Positions 1 through 8,028 of a DNA stretch of 40,304 nt are shown piece by piece (the stretch's first letter is position 1; each line of letters begins with the position of its first letter). The stretch covers positions 1 through 40,304 of the forward strand of contig JAEINP010000044.1 in assembly GCA_016342355.1 (NCBI GenBank), read 5' to 3'. The notes beneath the pieces are model-generated. The model was not told the origin of the DNA, searched no databases, and worked only from the letters and a program-made list of their open reading frames with translations. The DNA comes from Desulfatibacillum sp. (GTDB taxonomy: Bacteria; Desulfobacterota; Desulfobacteria; Desulfobacterales; Desulfatibacillaceae). A program made the position numbers and the translations under genes.

Positions 1-278
1 AGGCTTTTTGTCCGATGAATTTATTTGTCCGGTGGAGGCCTGCGGGCCTCCACCTTGAATTCGCTCCAATCCCATCACGCCCCATTTTCGCCATATTGGG
101 GATTGCTTACTATATTTATCACTATTAATTTCAGTTAAATATAAAGTTGTTGAGTTGTTGAGAGACGTCCCCGAGATTAGAGAAATTATGGGTGATGAGT
201 TTGGCCTGATGAATCTCGTCAGGTATCCAAGAAATCCCGAACCACGCGGCTGATTAGCGGCGTTTACTGGTATCAGAA
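1..278. other. Left-edge non-coding stretch with hairpin and a possible gene remnant
   Basis: A perfect 10-bp inverted repeat with a 4-nt loop lies at 31-54 (GGTGGAGGCC / GGCCTCCACC). No T-run follows it on either strand, so it is not a convincing terminator. From about 98 to 253 the plus strand has a stop-free frame with no good start. It ends in a protein-like string (GLMNLVRYPRNPEPRG, then TGA at 251-253) and may be the 3' remnant of a lost gene. I could not assign it to a family. Confidence 0.3.
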
Positions 279-947
279 ATGAAACTACCAGATAAAAGAC
301 ATATAAAAAAGAACTCAGCATACTATTTGGCCTTGGATGCTGAACACATACTTTCGCTGGCCAGTGATGCAAGTAAAAACAAAAACGTGGAAGCCGAAAG
401 TACCTATTCACGGTCTGCTATTTTACTTTATCCTATCGTTCTGGAAGCCCTTATAAATATGGTATACGTCTACTATGAGGCATATGATGAAAAAGAATTG
501 AGAAAAATAGATATAAAAAAGAAGTGGCTTGAAGCACCAAGAGTTTGTTTACCCCTATGCGGAACACTTGCAAGCAATGGTGAAGTGATTTACGAACCAG
601 GCGACCCTATTGATGTTATCGACACAAATTCTGAACTATTCAAAAGTTACTGGGAGCTTAGAGAAATTCGTAATGATATTGCTCATTTAAAACCTTGCTT
701 TAAGTATATTGATAGCTGCGATATAGACGATTTTATTAACAAACCAGAGCTTTATCCTGTAACAAATATACCGAAAGATATTTCCCATATGCGTTTTAAA
801 CACGCTGAGATAGCGAAAAACATTTTTTTACAAATGGTTAATGAACTCGATCGGCTCTTTTTTGGCGGTATTAAGTGGATTATGAGTAGCCCTTTATTCG
901 AGGAAAAGTTTATAGAGGTGGATGGCTCTATCATCCCAGAAGAGTAG
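279..947 (+). CDS. HEPN-like hypothetical protein (AT-rich orphan)
   Basis: This 222-residue soluble protein has no signal peptide or membrane segment. The mostly helical sequence contains LREIRNDIAHLKP at about residues 126-138. Its R-N-x-x-x-H string is the R-x4-H signature of HEPN-fold proteins, many of which are RNases of toxin-antitoxin or abortive-infection systems. The gene is visibly AT-richer than the rest of the window and uses many AAA/ATA codons, which suggests recent transfer. The ATG at 279 has no strong ribosome binding site, so the start is tentative. No antitoxin-like MNT partner adjoins it. The next gene encodes an immunity-type protein on the opposite strand and is separated by repeat debris. 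RNase activity is inferred from the motif only. Confidence 0.6.
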   Translation: MKLPDKRHIKKNSAYYLALDAEHILSLASDASKNKNVEAESTYSRSAILLYPIVLEALINMVYVYYEAYDEKELRKIDIKKKWLEAPRVCLPLCGTLASNGEVIYEPGDPIDVIDTNSELFKSYWELREIRNDIAHLKPCFKYIDSCDIDDFINKPELYPVTNIPKDISHMRFKHAEIAKNIFLQMVNELDRLFFGGIKWIMSSPLFEEKFIEVDGSIIPEE

Positions 948-1256
948 TTGGGTGCCGGGTGGCACAGGCAACCCGGAAAAGTAGTTTGGGTGGCCCTTGC
1001 AGCGTCCTTTGCTGCCAGGGCGCGCCAGCGCAGTATGTGCGACCGGGAATGTGTATTGAATCCGGGAGAGATCGGCGGCTCGATTATGCCTGCGGAATCC
1101 TGGCTTTCAATGCAATAGAATCCCGGCTTTCAATACATATTTTGGGCAATTCCGGGGACGCTTACTTAATTCATGTCAAACATTACACCCACAGCTCAGG
1201 CTGAAAAAAAAGGTTCTGTCGCACCCGGGTAGCAAAGGATGCTCCCCGGGCCACCC
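948..1256. other. Gap with palindromic repeat debris
   Basis: I see no credible gene here. The short plus-strand frame at 959-1204 is Cys/Gly/Ser-rich with no family resemblance. The gap holds two 36-nt arms in inverted orientation, 988-1023 and 1221-1256, matching at 29 of 36 positions. They bracket about 200 bp and look like the ends of a non-autonomous palindromic element. The right arm is part of the 135-bp direct repeat listed separately. Confidence 0.5.
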
Positions 1257-1284
1257 TCACTGAGGAGGGCCAGGGCCACCCGCC
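1150..1284. repeat. Direct repeat copy 1 (about 135 bp)
   Basis: This is nearly identical to 2266-2401 in the same orientation. Both copies share GGGACGC, ACTTAATTCATGTCAAACA, ACACCCACAGCTCAGGCTG, the CCCGGGTAGCAAAGGA block and the GGGCCAGGGCCACCCGCC end. This copy overlaps the 3' end of the SUKH-ankyrin gene and supplies its last codons and stop. Confidence 0.9.
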
Positions 1285-2222
1285 TTTAAGCATTCAATAA
1301 GGGCCAGCACCTTCTCACTCTGATGCCTCATAGCATGAACTCTAACAGTATAACCTAGTTTATGCTTGGTGTTAATGTCCACACCAAGGTCCACTAACTT
1401 TGCAAAAACCTTTTCACGATCGCACTCAGCGGCAGCAAACAAAATACCTAACATCGCTTGTGAGTCACTAAATGCCTCATAGCCTATGGCCTCGATTGCA
1501 AAGAATGCGATGTCGTCATGACCTCCTCTAATGGCACTTTCCAAAACGTCTTTCAGGTTAGCCCCATAGTCACAAAACATTTCAAAAATCTCTCGCTGAC
1601 CTTCATATGCAGATCGTCTTGCTATTGTGGAACCCTTGGTAGTTTTTTGATTTGGAGAAAATCCCTCTTCAAGCATTTTCTTCAGAGATGTAATGTCTCC
1701 AGATTTTCTTGCTTCTTCAAATGGGTCTACTTCGGAAGGCTCATCGTCAAACTCAGGCGAAAGAGATTGAAAGAACGTTGAAAAATCCTCTGCAATCTGA
1801 GTAACATTGCCCCAGTATTTTCCAGTGGACTCATCACTTTCAAGCTCGTGGTCCCAAAAGTAAATCTTACCTCGCCTTCTTTTTTTTAACCCCATCAGAA
1901 TCAAGTTACCGAAGGCATCATCAGCGATTGGCAAGAGTTCCTTGGGGATTCTTCCTGCATAGATATCAAGAGCGTAACCAATGGAATGTGTGTCCCTTTC
2001 CTCAAATACTCCCAAGAAACAACTTATCACCGACCCCGAGGGCTTTCCGTTTTCCAAAAATTCAAAGACTGCATTCTCTGGAACGCCGCCATTGCATTGC
2101 TTTAGAAAGCTCAAGTAGTCTTCAGGCAGCGTAGCTCTTTTTACAGGTAAGAGTTTCTTAATCTTCCCATCGTCAAACTGTCCAAATTTATCTGAATATG
2201 TCTTTTTCATTCTAAAGTCCAT
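1257..2222 (-). CDS. SUKH (SMI1/KNR4) domain protein with C-terminal ankyrin-type repeats; immunity-like
   Basis: The protein has 321 residues. Residues about 10-160 match the SMI1/KNR4 (SUKH) pattern: LPEDYLSFLKQCNGG near 35, a LLPIADDAFGN strand near 95, then YFWDHE. This is followed by GNVTQIAEDFSTFF, the usual C-terminal helix. From about 175 on come degenerate ankyrin units (SPNQKTTKGSTIARRSAYEG, LVDLGVDINTKHKLGYT). SUKH proteins often act as immunity proteins against polymorphic nuclease toxins, and ankyrin repeats are common in the same gene sets. No toxin gene is visible next to it. The start at 2222 has GGAG seven bases upstream. The last seven residues (GGPGPPQ) and the stop are encoded by a repeat copy, so the native C-terminus may have been replaced. 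Confidence 0.75.
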   Translation of the reverse strand: MDFRMKKTYSDKFGQFDDGKIKKLLPVKRATLPEDYLSFLKQCNGGVPENAVFEFLENGKPSGSVISCFLGVFEERDTHSIGYALDIYAGRIPKELLPIADDAFGNLILMGLKKRRRGKIYFWDHELESDESTGKYWGNVTQIAEDFSTFFQSLSPEFDDEPSEVDPFEEARKSGDITSLKKMLEEGFSPNQKTTKGSTIARRSAYEGQREIFEMFCDYGANLKDVLESAIRGGHDDIAFFAIEAIGYEAFSDSQAMLGILFAAAECDREKVFAKLVDLGVDINTKHKLGYTVRVHAMRHQSEKVLALIECLKAGGPGPPQ

Positions 2223-2560
2223 TGTAACGCTCCATCAACGATCAGGTATGGAAATCCGGGCGGTATTCCAGGGACGCTTTACTTAATTCATGTCAAACAG
2301 TACACCCACAGCTCAGGCTGAAAAAAAATATGCTGCCGCACCCGGGTAGCAAAGGACGCTCCCCGGGCCACCCTCACTGAAGAGGGCCAGGGCCACCCGC
2401 CAATGAGGCTGAAATATGATGTAAAAAGGGGCATTGGGGTGAAATAATCTCCAGCGCCCCTTGGCCTTAACTCAGGATATAAAAACACCGTAGCTGGACC
2501 ATGCGAAGCGCATTTGGAGCGACAAAAACGCCGGACAGACCCAATTGAGGGAAATAAGTC
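2223..2560. other. Gap holding repeat copy 2
   Basis: The stretch contains the second long direct repeat at 2266-2401. The remaining 160 bp carry only a weak 6-bp inverted repeat near 2541-2569 that could end the lipoprotein transcript on the minus strand. I see no gene. Confidence 0.5.
2266..2401. repeat. Direct repeat copy 2 (about 136 bp)
   Basis: This is the partner of 1150-1284, in the same orientation with a handful of substitutions. It lies just upstream of the SUKH-ankyrin gene, so the two copies bracket that gene. This layout fits insertion or excision of the gene by recombination between copies. Confidence 0.9.
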
Positions 2561-3118
2561 TTATTGGGTGGTCAGGGGCGCCAGGGGAGCGATATACTTG
2601 CCCGGCTCCACCAGACCCTTATGCAGATTCCGGACGGCGCTCAGGGGCAGCATGCCCGAGGTCTTGAAAGGCACCCTGCCGGTCAGGAAACTCCCCCCGG
2701 CCAGATGCACCACGCCGCTGGCCTTGTAATCCACGTCCTTCATGGCCTCTCCGGATTGCAACTGGATGATAATTTTGGCCAGAAACGGGACCATCTTCAA
2801 ATTGGAGGCGATGGCCGTGGCCTCGATAATCTCGGAACCAAATCCGGGAACGGATTTTGCGTCGCCGGAAACCATGGTGATGAGCTTGGACCCCTCCAGG
2901 TAGATATCCCCTTCCGAGCCCACCACATCCAGGGGATCAGGATTTTTGTTCACCACACGAAGCTGCACCTTAAAGGTGGTTTCGAACAAGGTGGCGTCCT
3001 CCACCATGATGCTGGCCAGGGTGACTTCCGGGGCCTTATATCCCAAGCCAAAATGGGCGCAGGATGTGAAGGCCAGAACGCATATGCCGAACAGGGCTGC
3101 CAGGACGGATTTTTTCAT
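2561..3118 (-). CDS. LEA14-like (WHy domain) lipoprotein
   Basis: The protein has 185 residues. It begins with a basic and hydrophobic signal ending in a lipobox-like LAFTSC at about residues 15-20, so it should be exported and lipid-anchored. The rest is a single LEA14/WHy beta-sandwich: alternating strands such as FKVQLRVVNKNPDPLDVVG and GDIYLEGSKLI, followed by a second half ending in a GRVPFKTSG segment. The family is linked to desiccation and stress responses, but the bacterial role is not settled. I chose the ATG at 3118 because GGAG lies eight bases upstream and the signal peptide starts there. An upstream in-frame extension to 3262 would bury the signal. The gene is divergent from the tetR of the glycyl radical operon, with a 237-bp spacer. 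Confidence 0.8.
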   Translation of the reverse strand: MKKSVLAALFGICVLAFTSCAHFGLGYKAPEVTLASIMVEDATLFETTFKVQLRVVNKNPDPLDVVGSEGDIYLEGSKLITMVSGDAKSVPGFGSEIIEATAIASNLKMVPFLAKIIIQLQSGEAMKDVDYKASGVVHLAGGSFLTGRVPFKTSGMLPLSAVRNLHKGLVEPGKYIAPLAPLTTQ

Positions 3119-3255
3119 GGGGAAATCTCCAGGATTTAGAGGCTTGCCAGCACAAATTGTTAATCGTACCGCTAAGAATACCACATGGAGGCAGGGGGTC
3201 AAGTCCTGACGGTCGTATTGCGTCGGGACCAGGGATTTGGCCGCAAATAATTTTC

Positions 3256-3295
3256 TTGACATGTTAAAGTAACACTGTTACCGTAACGATGTTGT
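3256..3295 (+). promoter_or_regulatory. tetR promoter region with twin operator palindromes
   Basis: A TTGACA -35 hexamer lies at 3256-3261. Just downstream is GTAACACTGTTAC (3269-3281), a perfect 6+1+6 palindrome. One base later comes GTAACGATGTTGT (3283-3295), an imperfect copy. The two lie where the -10 element and transcription start should be, which is the usual position for a TetR-family autorepressor. Binding by the adjacent TetR is inferred. Confidence 0.6.
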
Positions 3296-3355
3296 AGGCT
3301 TAGGAAACTGTTTTCAAATATCAAAAACCCGCGCCAATCTTTAGAGGCCCTTGCC

Positions 3356-4036
3356 ATGCCCAAAAATCCCCGCACACCCGCTGAGGTGGAGGCATTCCGG
3401 GAAAAAATCCTGGAGCAGGCCATGGACCTCATCTCCCGCAAGGGATTTGAAGGCTTTAGCATGCGCAAGCTCTCCCTGGGCCTGGGAATCGCCGCAAAAA
3501 CCATTTATAATTATTACAAAAACAAGGATGAGCTCTACCTGGCCATCCTCACTAAGGGCTTTAACCGCCTGCACCGCCAGTGCGCCCGGGCCATGGATGC
3601 CCACGCCCTGCCCATGGACCGCATGGAGGCCATGGTCCTGGCTTTCCTGGATTTTGGTCTCCGGGAAGCCAATTCGTACAACCTCATGTTCACCTGGCAT
3701 GTCCCCAAATACAACGATTACGTGGGGAGCGACATGGAGCCCGTGGCCCTGGTGGAACTCCAGGCCGCCATGCGGGTGGTGGACCTGTTCATCGAGGCAA
3801 TCAGGGATTGCGCCAGCCCGGGCCGTATGATGCCGGAACAAGACGCCCGAATCATCATGATTTCCTTTTTCACGCGCCTTCATGGATTTATCGCAAGTCA
3901 TAACAATACCTTGCTTCAATATATGCACTCCAGTCCCCTGGATCTGATTCCCGCTGTGCGGGAACAAATCAAGGAGGAATTCGCCCGGAACCTGGAAAAA
4001 TTCCAGGTCCCGGAACGTTCCGTTTCCACCTCATAG
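3356..4036 (+). CDS. TetR-family transcriptional regulator
   Basis: The protein has 226 residues. The N-terminal helix-turn-helix is clear: FREKILEQAMDLISRKGFEG, then MRKLSLGLGIAAKTIYNYYK with the TIYNYYKNKDEL recognition-helix string at about residues 50-60. The C-terminal half is a ligand-binding domain that looks like the WHG type. The gene is the first of four plus-strand genes. The GRE activase starts 12 bases after its stop. It probably represses its own operon through the palindromes at 3269-3295. The hydrophobic content and SCP2/SDR neighbours suggest a lipid-like or acyl effector, but that is inference. Confidence 0.88.
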   Translation: MPKNPRTPAEVEAFREKILEQAMDLISRKGFEGFSMRKLSLGLGIAAKTIYNYYKNKDELYLAILTKGFNRLHRQCARAMDAHALPMDRMEAMVLAFLDFGLREANSYNLMFTWHVPKYNDYVGSDMEPVALVELQAAMRVVDLFIEAIRDCASPGRMMPEQDARIIMISFFTRLHGFIASHNNTLLQYMHSSPLDLIPAVREQIKEEFARNLEKFQVPERSVSTS

Positions 4037-4048
4037 GAGTAATTAACC

Positions 4049-4966
4049 ATGAAAGACCCTTTGATTTTGGACATCAAAGGCAATTCCCTGGACGACGGCC
4101 CGGGCATCCGCTCGGTGGTCTTTTTCAAGGGCTGCCCCCTGTCCTGCCTGTGGTGCCATAACCCGGAAAGCAAAAGGCGGGATACGGAAATCTCCTATGA
4201 TCCCAAGGATTGCGTCCATTGCAACACCTGCCTGGAAACCTGCCAGGAAAAGGCCCTGTCCCCGGATCATCCTTTTTTTATAGATCGGGAAAAATGCGCC
4301 CTGTGCATGGCTTGCGTGGACGCCTGCCCATCCGGCGCTTTGTCCCGGGTGGGAAAACCCATGGCCGTCGAGGAAATTGTCAGGGAAGTGGCCAAAGACA
4401 AGCCTTTTTTTAATACCTCCGGCGGAGGGGTGACCCTTTCGGGCGGCGAACCCACCCTGTTCATGGATTATTTGGGCCAGCTCGTGCAATCGTTCCAGGA
4501 TCAGGGCGTCCACACCCTGCTGGAAACCTGCGGCCTGTTTGGCCTTGAGGATTTTCTCGGTAAGGTTTATCCTTATCTCAATACCATCTACATGGACATC
4601 AAGTTGATGGAGAACTCTGCCCACAAGGAGTATTGCGGAGCTTCCAATGATGTTATTTTGCACAATTTCAGGGAATTGAATAAACGTTACCAGGATGGAG
4701 GCATCGAAATCCTGCCCCGGACCCCCCTGGTTCCAGGCATCACGGACACGGAAGAGAACATCCAGGCCATTATCGGGTTCTATAAGGAATGCGGTGTCAA
4801 AAAAGCCCAGGTCCTGCCTTATCATCCCTTGTGGCAGGAAAAGAATTTCAAGATCGGAATCCGCGATTACCGGGGTGAAACCCGGGCCATGCAGTCCTTT
4901 CTGGATAAAAACCGGCTCCAGGCCTGCCGGGACGCCTTTATGGCGGCCGATATCCAACTTGTCTGA
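4049..4966 (+). CDS. Glycyl radical enzyme activating enzyme (radical SAM)
   Basis: The protein has 305 residues. The radical-SAM cluster motif C-x3-C-x2-C is GCPLSCLWCHNPE, with C29, C33 and C36. Two ferredoxin-type [4Fe-4S] motifs follow, C55/C58/C61/C65 and C83/C86/C89/C93, each closing with a C-x-x-(K/G)-AL string. GGGVTLSGGEP at about 125-135 is the SAM-binding GGE region. This two-ferredoxin architecture is typical of activases for eliminase-class GREs such as glycerol dehydratase and choline lyase, rather than the short PflA type. It should install the glycyl radical on the GRE encoded 41 bases downstream. AGGAG precedes the start. Oxygen sensitivity is expected. Confidence 0.94.
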   Translation: MKDPLILDIKGNSLDDGPGIRSVVFFKGCPLSCLWCHNPESKRRDTEISYDPKDCVHCNTCLETCQEKALSPDHPFFIDREKCALCMACVDACPSGALSRVGKPMAVEEIVREVAKDKPFFNTSGGGVTLSGGEPTLFMDYLGQLVQSFQDQGVHTLLETCGLFGLEDFLGKVYPYLNTIYMDIKLMENSAHKEYCGASNDVILHNFRELNKRYQDGGIEILPRTPLVPGITDTEENIQAIIGFYKECGVKKAQVLPYHPLWQEKNFKIGIRDYRGETRAMQSFLDKNRLQACRDAFMAADIQLV

Positions 4967-5007
4967 TCCCTTTTTCCGGGCATAGCCCGCCACGGAGGTA
5001 TAGAGCC

Positions 5008-8000
5008 ATGCTGATGGAATTCCAATCCAACAACGCGTCCCTGCCCCAACCCAGGTTTCTCCTGACCAACCTGCTTATGAAAAACCTGCTCAGGCTTATG
5101 GCATTGAATTTCAACCTCAGGCCCAGCCTGAATCAATATTTAAAAAGCAACGAAGGCTGGTTGAATTTCAGCGCCAGCCTCCGCACGGAAAACCTTAGCG
5201 TGAACACGGCCATTGTGTTCAAGGACGGCAAGGCGTCCGTCCCCGGAACACCGCCCGAACCCTGCGATATCGCCCTGATCTTCCGGGACGACAAGACGGT
5301 CCGCAAACTCCTGAGCAACACACCCACGGAACAAATCTTCATGCTCATGAAAAGCGAACTCCGGGCCAAGGGCAACATGACTTATGTTAATCTTCTGTTT
5401 TTCCTCCTTAATCTACTGCTGAAGAAAAAAACCCTCAAATTGATGGAAAAGGAAAAACAAGCCTCGGCCAAACAGGCCCGGGAACTGGTCCCCCAATCCC
5501 GCCCCGAGCTAAGCCAGGTCTTGGAGGACCGGAAGAACCACCGCCTTCAGGGAAAGCCCACAGACCCGGGCGTACATTTTTTGGAAGATCCCTATTTGTC
5601 CGCCTTTTCCCTCCAGGATTTTCCCCGGCTTGGCCGTTTTTTGGATATCCATTTTACACAAAAAGCCGAAGTCTGTCCGGAACGGCCTAAAATCCTCACA
5701 GACTGGTTTAAGACGCACGGGTTCGAGAAAAACAGCCAGGGCAAGGACTGGATTCCCGAGCTCCGCCAGGGCTTGGCTTTCAAGCATCTCATGGAAAACC
5801 GCCGGCCCATCATCCGCAAGGACGACCTCATTGCAGGCACCACCACCACCAAAGAAATCGGCGTGGTGGTCTATCCCGACTCCCATGGGACCATGCTGTG
5901 GGGCGAGCTGTACACCGTGCCCCACCGGGCCTTGAACCCCTACGATATTTCCGAGGAAACCGTCCGCCTGCTCCATCACGATGTTTTTCCTTATTTTGCG
6001 CACAGGAATTTCAAGGAATGGGTGAGAGACAAATACCAGGCCCCTTTGTGTCAGGCCATCGACGAACGTTACGCCGTGTATTTCATCTGGAAGCAGGCGG
6101 CCTTGTCCCACACCATCCCCGACTTTCCCAAAATCCTTTCTATGGGGACAACGGGGATCATTCAGGAGATCCGGGAGAAACTTGTCCGGGAAGGCCTGTC
6201 AGCCCACGAACAAGCCACCTTGGAAGGCATGATCCTGTGCCTGGAAGGCCTGACAGTCTATTCCCAAAACCTGGCCAGCCAAGCCGCTTTTGAAGCCAAC
6301 AAGGAATCCGACCCTCAGCGCAAGGCCGAGCTGGAAAACCTTGCCGCCATATGCTCCCAGGTAGTGGAAAGGCCCGCCCGCACCCTGGACGAGGCCGTGA
6401 ACGCCATGTGGATCACCTGGGTGGGCCTGCATATGGAAAACACCAACGCAGGGCTTTCCCTGGGGCGCCTGGACCAATGGCTTCAGCCCTATTTTGAGGC
6501 GGATTTGCAAAATATTTCCCAGGGAGAAGAGCGGGGAGCCTATATCAGGCACGCCATCGAACTCATCGGTTGCTTTTACATGCGTTGCACCGATCACCTG
6601 CCCCTGACCCCGGACCTTGCCAACTGGTATTTTGGGGGAAGCTCCTCGGACCAGGCCATCACCCTGGGCGGCGTCACCCCCGCAGGCGAGGACGGGGTGA
6701 ACGACATGACCTACATCTTCCTGAAAGTCACGGAGATGCTGGCCATCCGCGATCCCAACATCAACGCCCGGTACAACCGGGAAAAAAACAGCGAAACCTA
6801 CTTAAAACGCCTGTGCGAGGTCAACCTCATCACCACGGCCACGCCTTCCCTCCACAGCGATCAGGCGGTCATGGAATCCCTGGAGGAATTCAATTACGCC
6901 CGGGAGGATTTGAACAACTGGTCCGCCACCGGCTGCGTGGAGCCCACCCTGTCAGGACGCCATATCGGCCACACCAATTTCCAGATGATGAACATGGTGG
7001 CGGCCCTGGAAATGGCCCTGAACAACGGCCTCCATCCCCTCATGAACTGGAATTTGGGACCGGAAACCGGCGCGGTGGAACAAGGCGCCTTCAAAACCTT
7101 TGACGATTTTTTTGAGGCCTTCACCAAGCAATTCGCCTTTCTCATCGACCAGTCTGTGGCCTATAACAACATGCTGGGCAAGGCCCATCAGGCCATTCGG
7201 CCCACCCCGCTTTTGTCTTCGCTCATCGAAGACTGCATCACCGACGCCGCGGATGTGACCCACGGCGGAGCAAGGTACAACAGCTCTGGAGCAGCCTGCA
7301 TTGGTTTGGCGGACGTCACCGACTCCCTGCTGGTTATCAAAAAAATGGTTTATGAAGACAAGTCTGTCAGTTTTTCAGACCTGAAAAACGCCGTAGCCGA
7401 CAATTTCCAGTCCGAGCCCGCACTCCATGCCCTGGTCACCAAAAAGGTTCCCTTGTTCGGATCAGGCAGCGACGAAGCCGTGGCCATGGCCGACCGGGTT
7501 ACCAAATTCGCCCACGACCATTATGGAAGCCACACCAATTACAGGGGCGGCAAATACACGGTGGGTTTCTGGTCCATGTCCAACCATGTGATTTACGGCA
7601 CCCTCAGCGGAGCCCTGCCCTCGGGCAAGCTGGCGGGCAAACCCTTCACTCCGGGCCTCACGCCACAGCCCATCGCCTCCCAGAACCTGTTGGACAACAT
7701 CCGGGACGTGGCCAGGCTTAATCCCAAAAACATGAACAACAACATCGCCTTTAACGTTAAAATCGTACCCGGCCCCAACGACTCCCACGAGCAGGTGGTC
7801 AACAACATGTTTTCCTACGTCAAAACCTATTTTGACCTGGGAGGCATGCAAATGCAGTTGAACGCCGTCACCTCGGATACCTTAAAGGACGCCATGGCCA
7901 ACCCGGAGAATTACCGCAACCTGTTGGTCCGGATTTCCGGGTACAACGCCTATTTTGTCACCCTCAACAGGGACATGCAGTTGGAACTGATCGAAAGGGC

Positions 8001-8016
8001 CCAGTACGGGCTTTAG
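5008..8016 (+). CDS. SCP2-domain glycyl radical enzyme (eliminase class, substrate unknown)
   Basis: The protein has 1002 residues, about 150-200 longer than ordinary GREs. Residues about 25-135 look like an SCP2 sterol/lipid-carrier domain: AIVFKDGKASV near 68 and LMKSELRAKGNMTYVN near 112-127, with long Leu-rich helices. From about 205-220 (ERPKILTDWFK) a full pyruvate-formate-lyase-like barrel follows. The catalytic thiyl motif is GCVEP with C643 and E645. This CxE pattern marks eliminases (glycerol dehydratase, choline TMA-lyase, hydroxyproline dehydratase, isethionate lyase) and is absent from PFL and from alkyl/benzylsuccinate synthases. The radical glycine is G978 in RISGYNAYF, 24 residues from the C-terminus. 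GGAGGT precedes the ATG. The substrate is unknown; the lipid-carrier domain and the SDR partner point to a long-chain hydroxylated or amino-alcohol compound. Confidence 0.9.
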   Translation: MLMEFQSNNASLPQPRFLLTNLLMKNLLRLMALNFNLRPSLNQYLKSNEGWLNFSASLRTENLSVNTAIVFKDGKASVPGTPPEPCDIALIFRDDKTVRKLLSNTPTEQIFMLMKSELRAKGNMTYVNLLFFLLNLLLKKKTLKLMEKEKQASAKQARELVPQSRPELSQVLEDRKNHRLQGKPTDPGVHFLEDPYLSAFSLQDFPRLGRFLDIHFTQKAEVCPERPKILTDWFKTHGFEKNSQGKDWIPELRQGLAFKHLMENRRPIIRKDDLIAGTTTTKEIGVVVYPDSHGTMLWGELYTVPHRALNPYDISEETVRLLHHDVFPYFAHRNFKEWVRDKYQAPLCQAIDERYAVYFIWKQAALSHTIPDFPKILSMGTTGIIQEIREKLVREGLSAHEQATLEGMILCLEGLTVYSQNLASQAAFEANKESDPQRKAELENLAAICSQVVERPARTLDEAVNAMWITWVGLHMENTNAGLSLGRLDQWLQPYFEADLQNISQGEERGAYIRHAIELIGCFYMRCTDHLPLTPDLANWYFGGSSSDQAITLGGVTPAGEDGVNDMTYIFLKVTEMLAIRDPNINARYNREKNSETYLKRLCEVNLITTATPSLHSDQAVMESLEEFNYAREDLNNWSATGCVEPTLSGRHIGHTNFQMMNMVAALEMALNNGLHPLMNWNLGPETGAVEQGAFKTFDDFFEAFTKQFAFLIDQSVAYNNMLGKAHQAIRPTPLLSSLIEDCITDAADVTHGGARYNSSGAACIGLADVTDSLLVIKKMVYEDKSVSFSDLKNAVADNFQSEPALHALVTKKVPLFGSGSDEAVAMADRVTKFAHDHYGSHTNYRGGKYTVGFWSMSNHVIYGTLSGALPSGKLAGKPFTPGLTPQPIASQNLLDNIRDVARLNPKNMNNNIAFNVKIVPGPNDSHEQVVNNMFSYVKTYFDLGGMQMQLNAVTSDTLKDAMANPENYRNLLVRISGYNAYFVTLNRDMQLELIERAQYGL

Positions 8017-8028
8017 GAAAGGAACCAC

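Noticed and set aside
959-1204. Plus-strand frame of 81 codons
   Set aside because: It overlaps repeat arms and has biased composition, no ribosome binding site and no family resemblance.
4043-4993. Long minus-strand frame opposite the GRE activase
   Set aside because: It is an antisense shadow; the plus strand has the full radical-SAM and ferredoxin motifs.
5008-8016. Alkyl- or benzylsuccinate synthase identity for the GRE
   Set aside because: The active site has GCVEP (CxE), which is an eliminase mark. Fumarate-adding enzymes lack the Glu, and their small subunits are absent.
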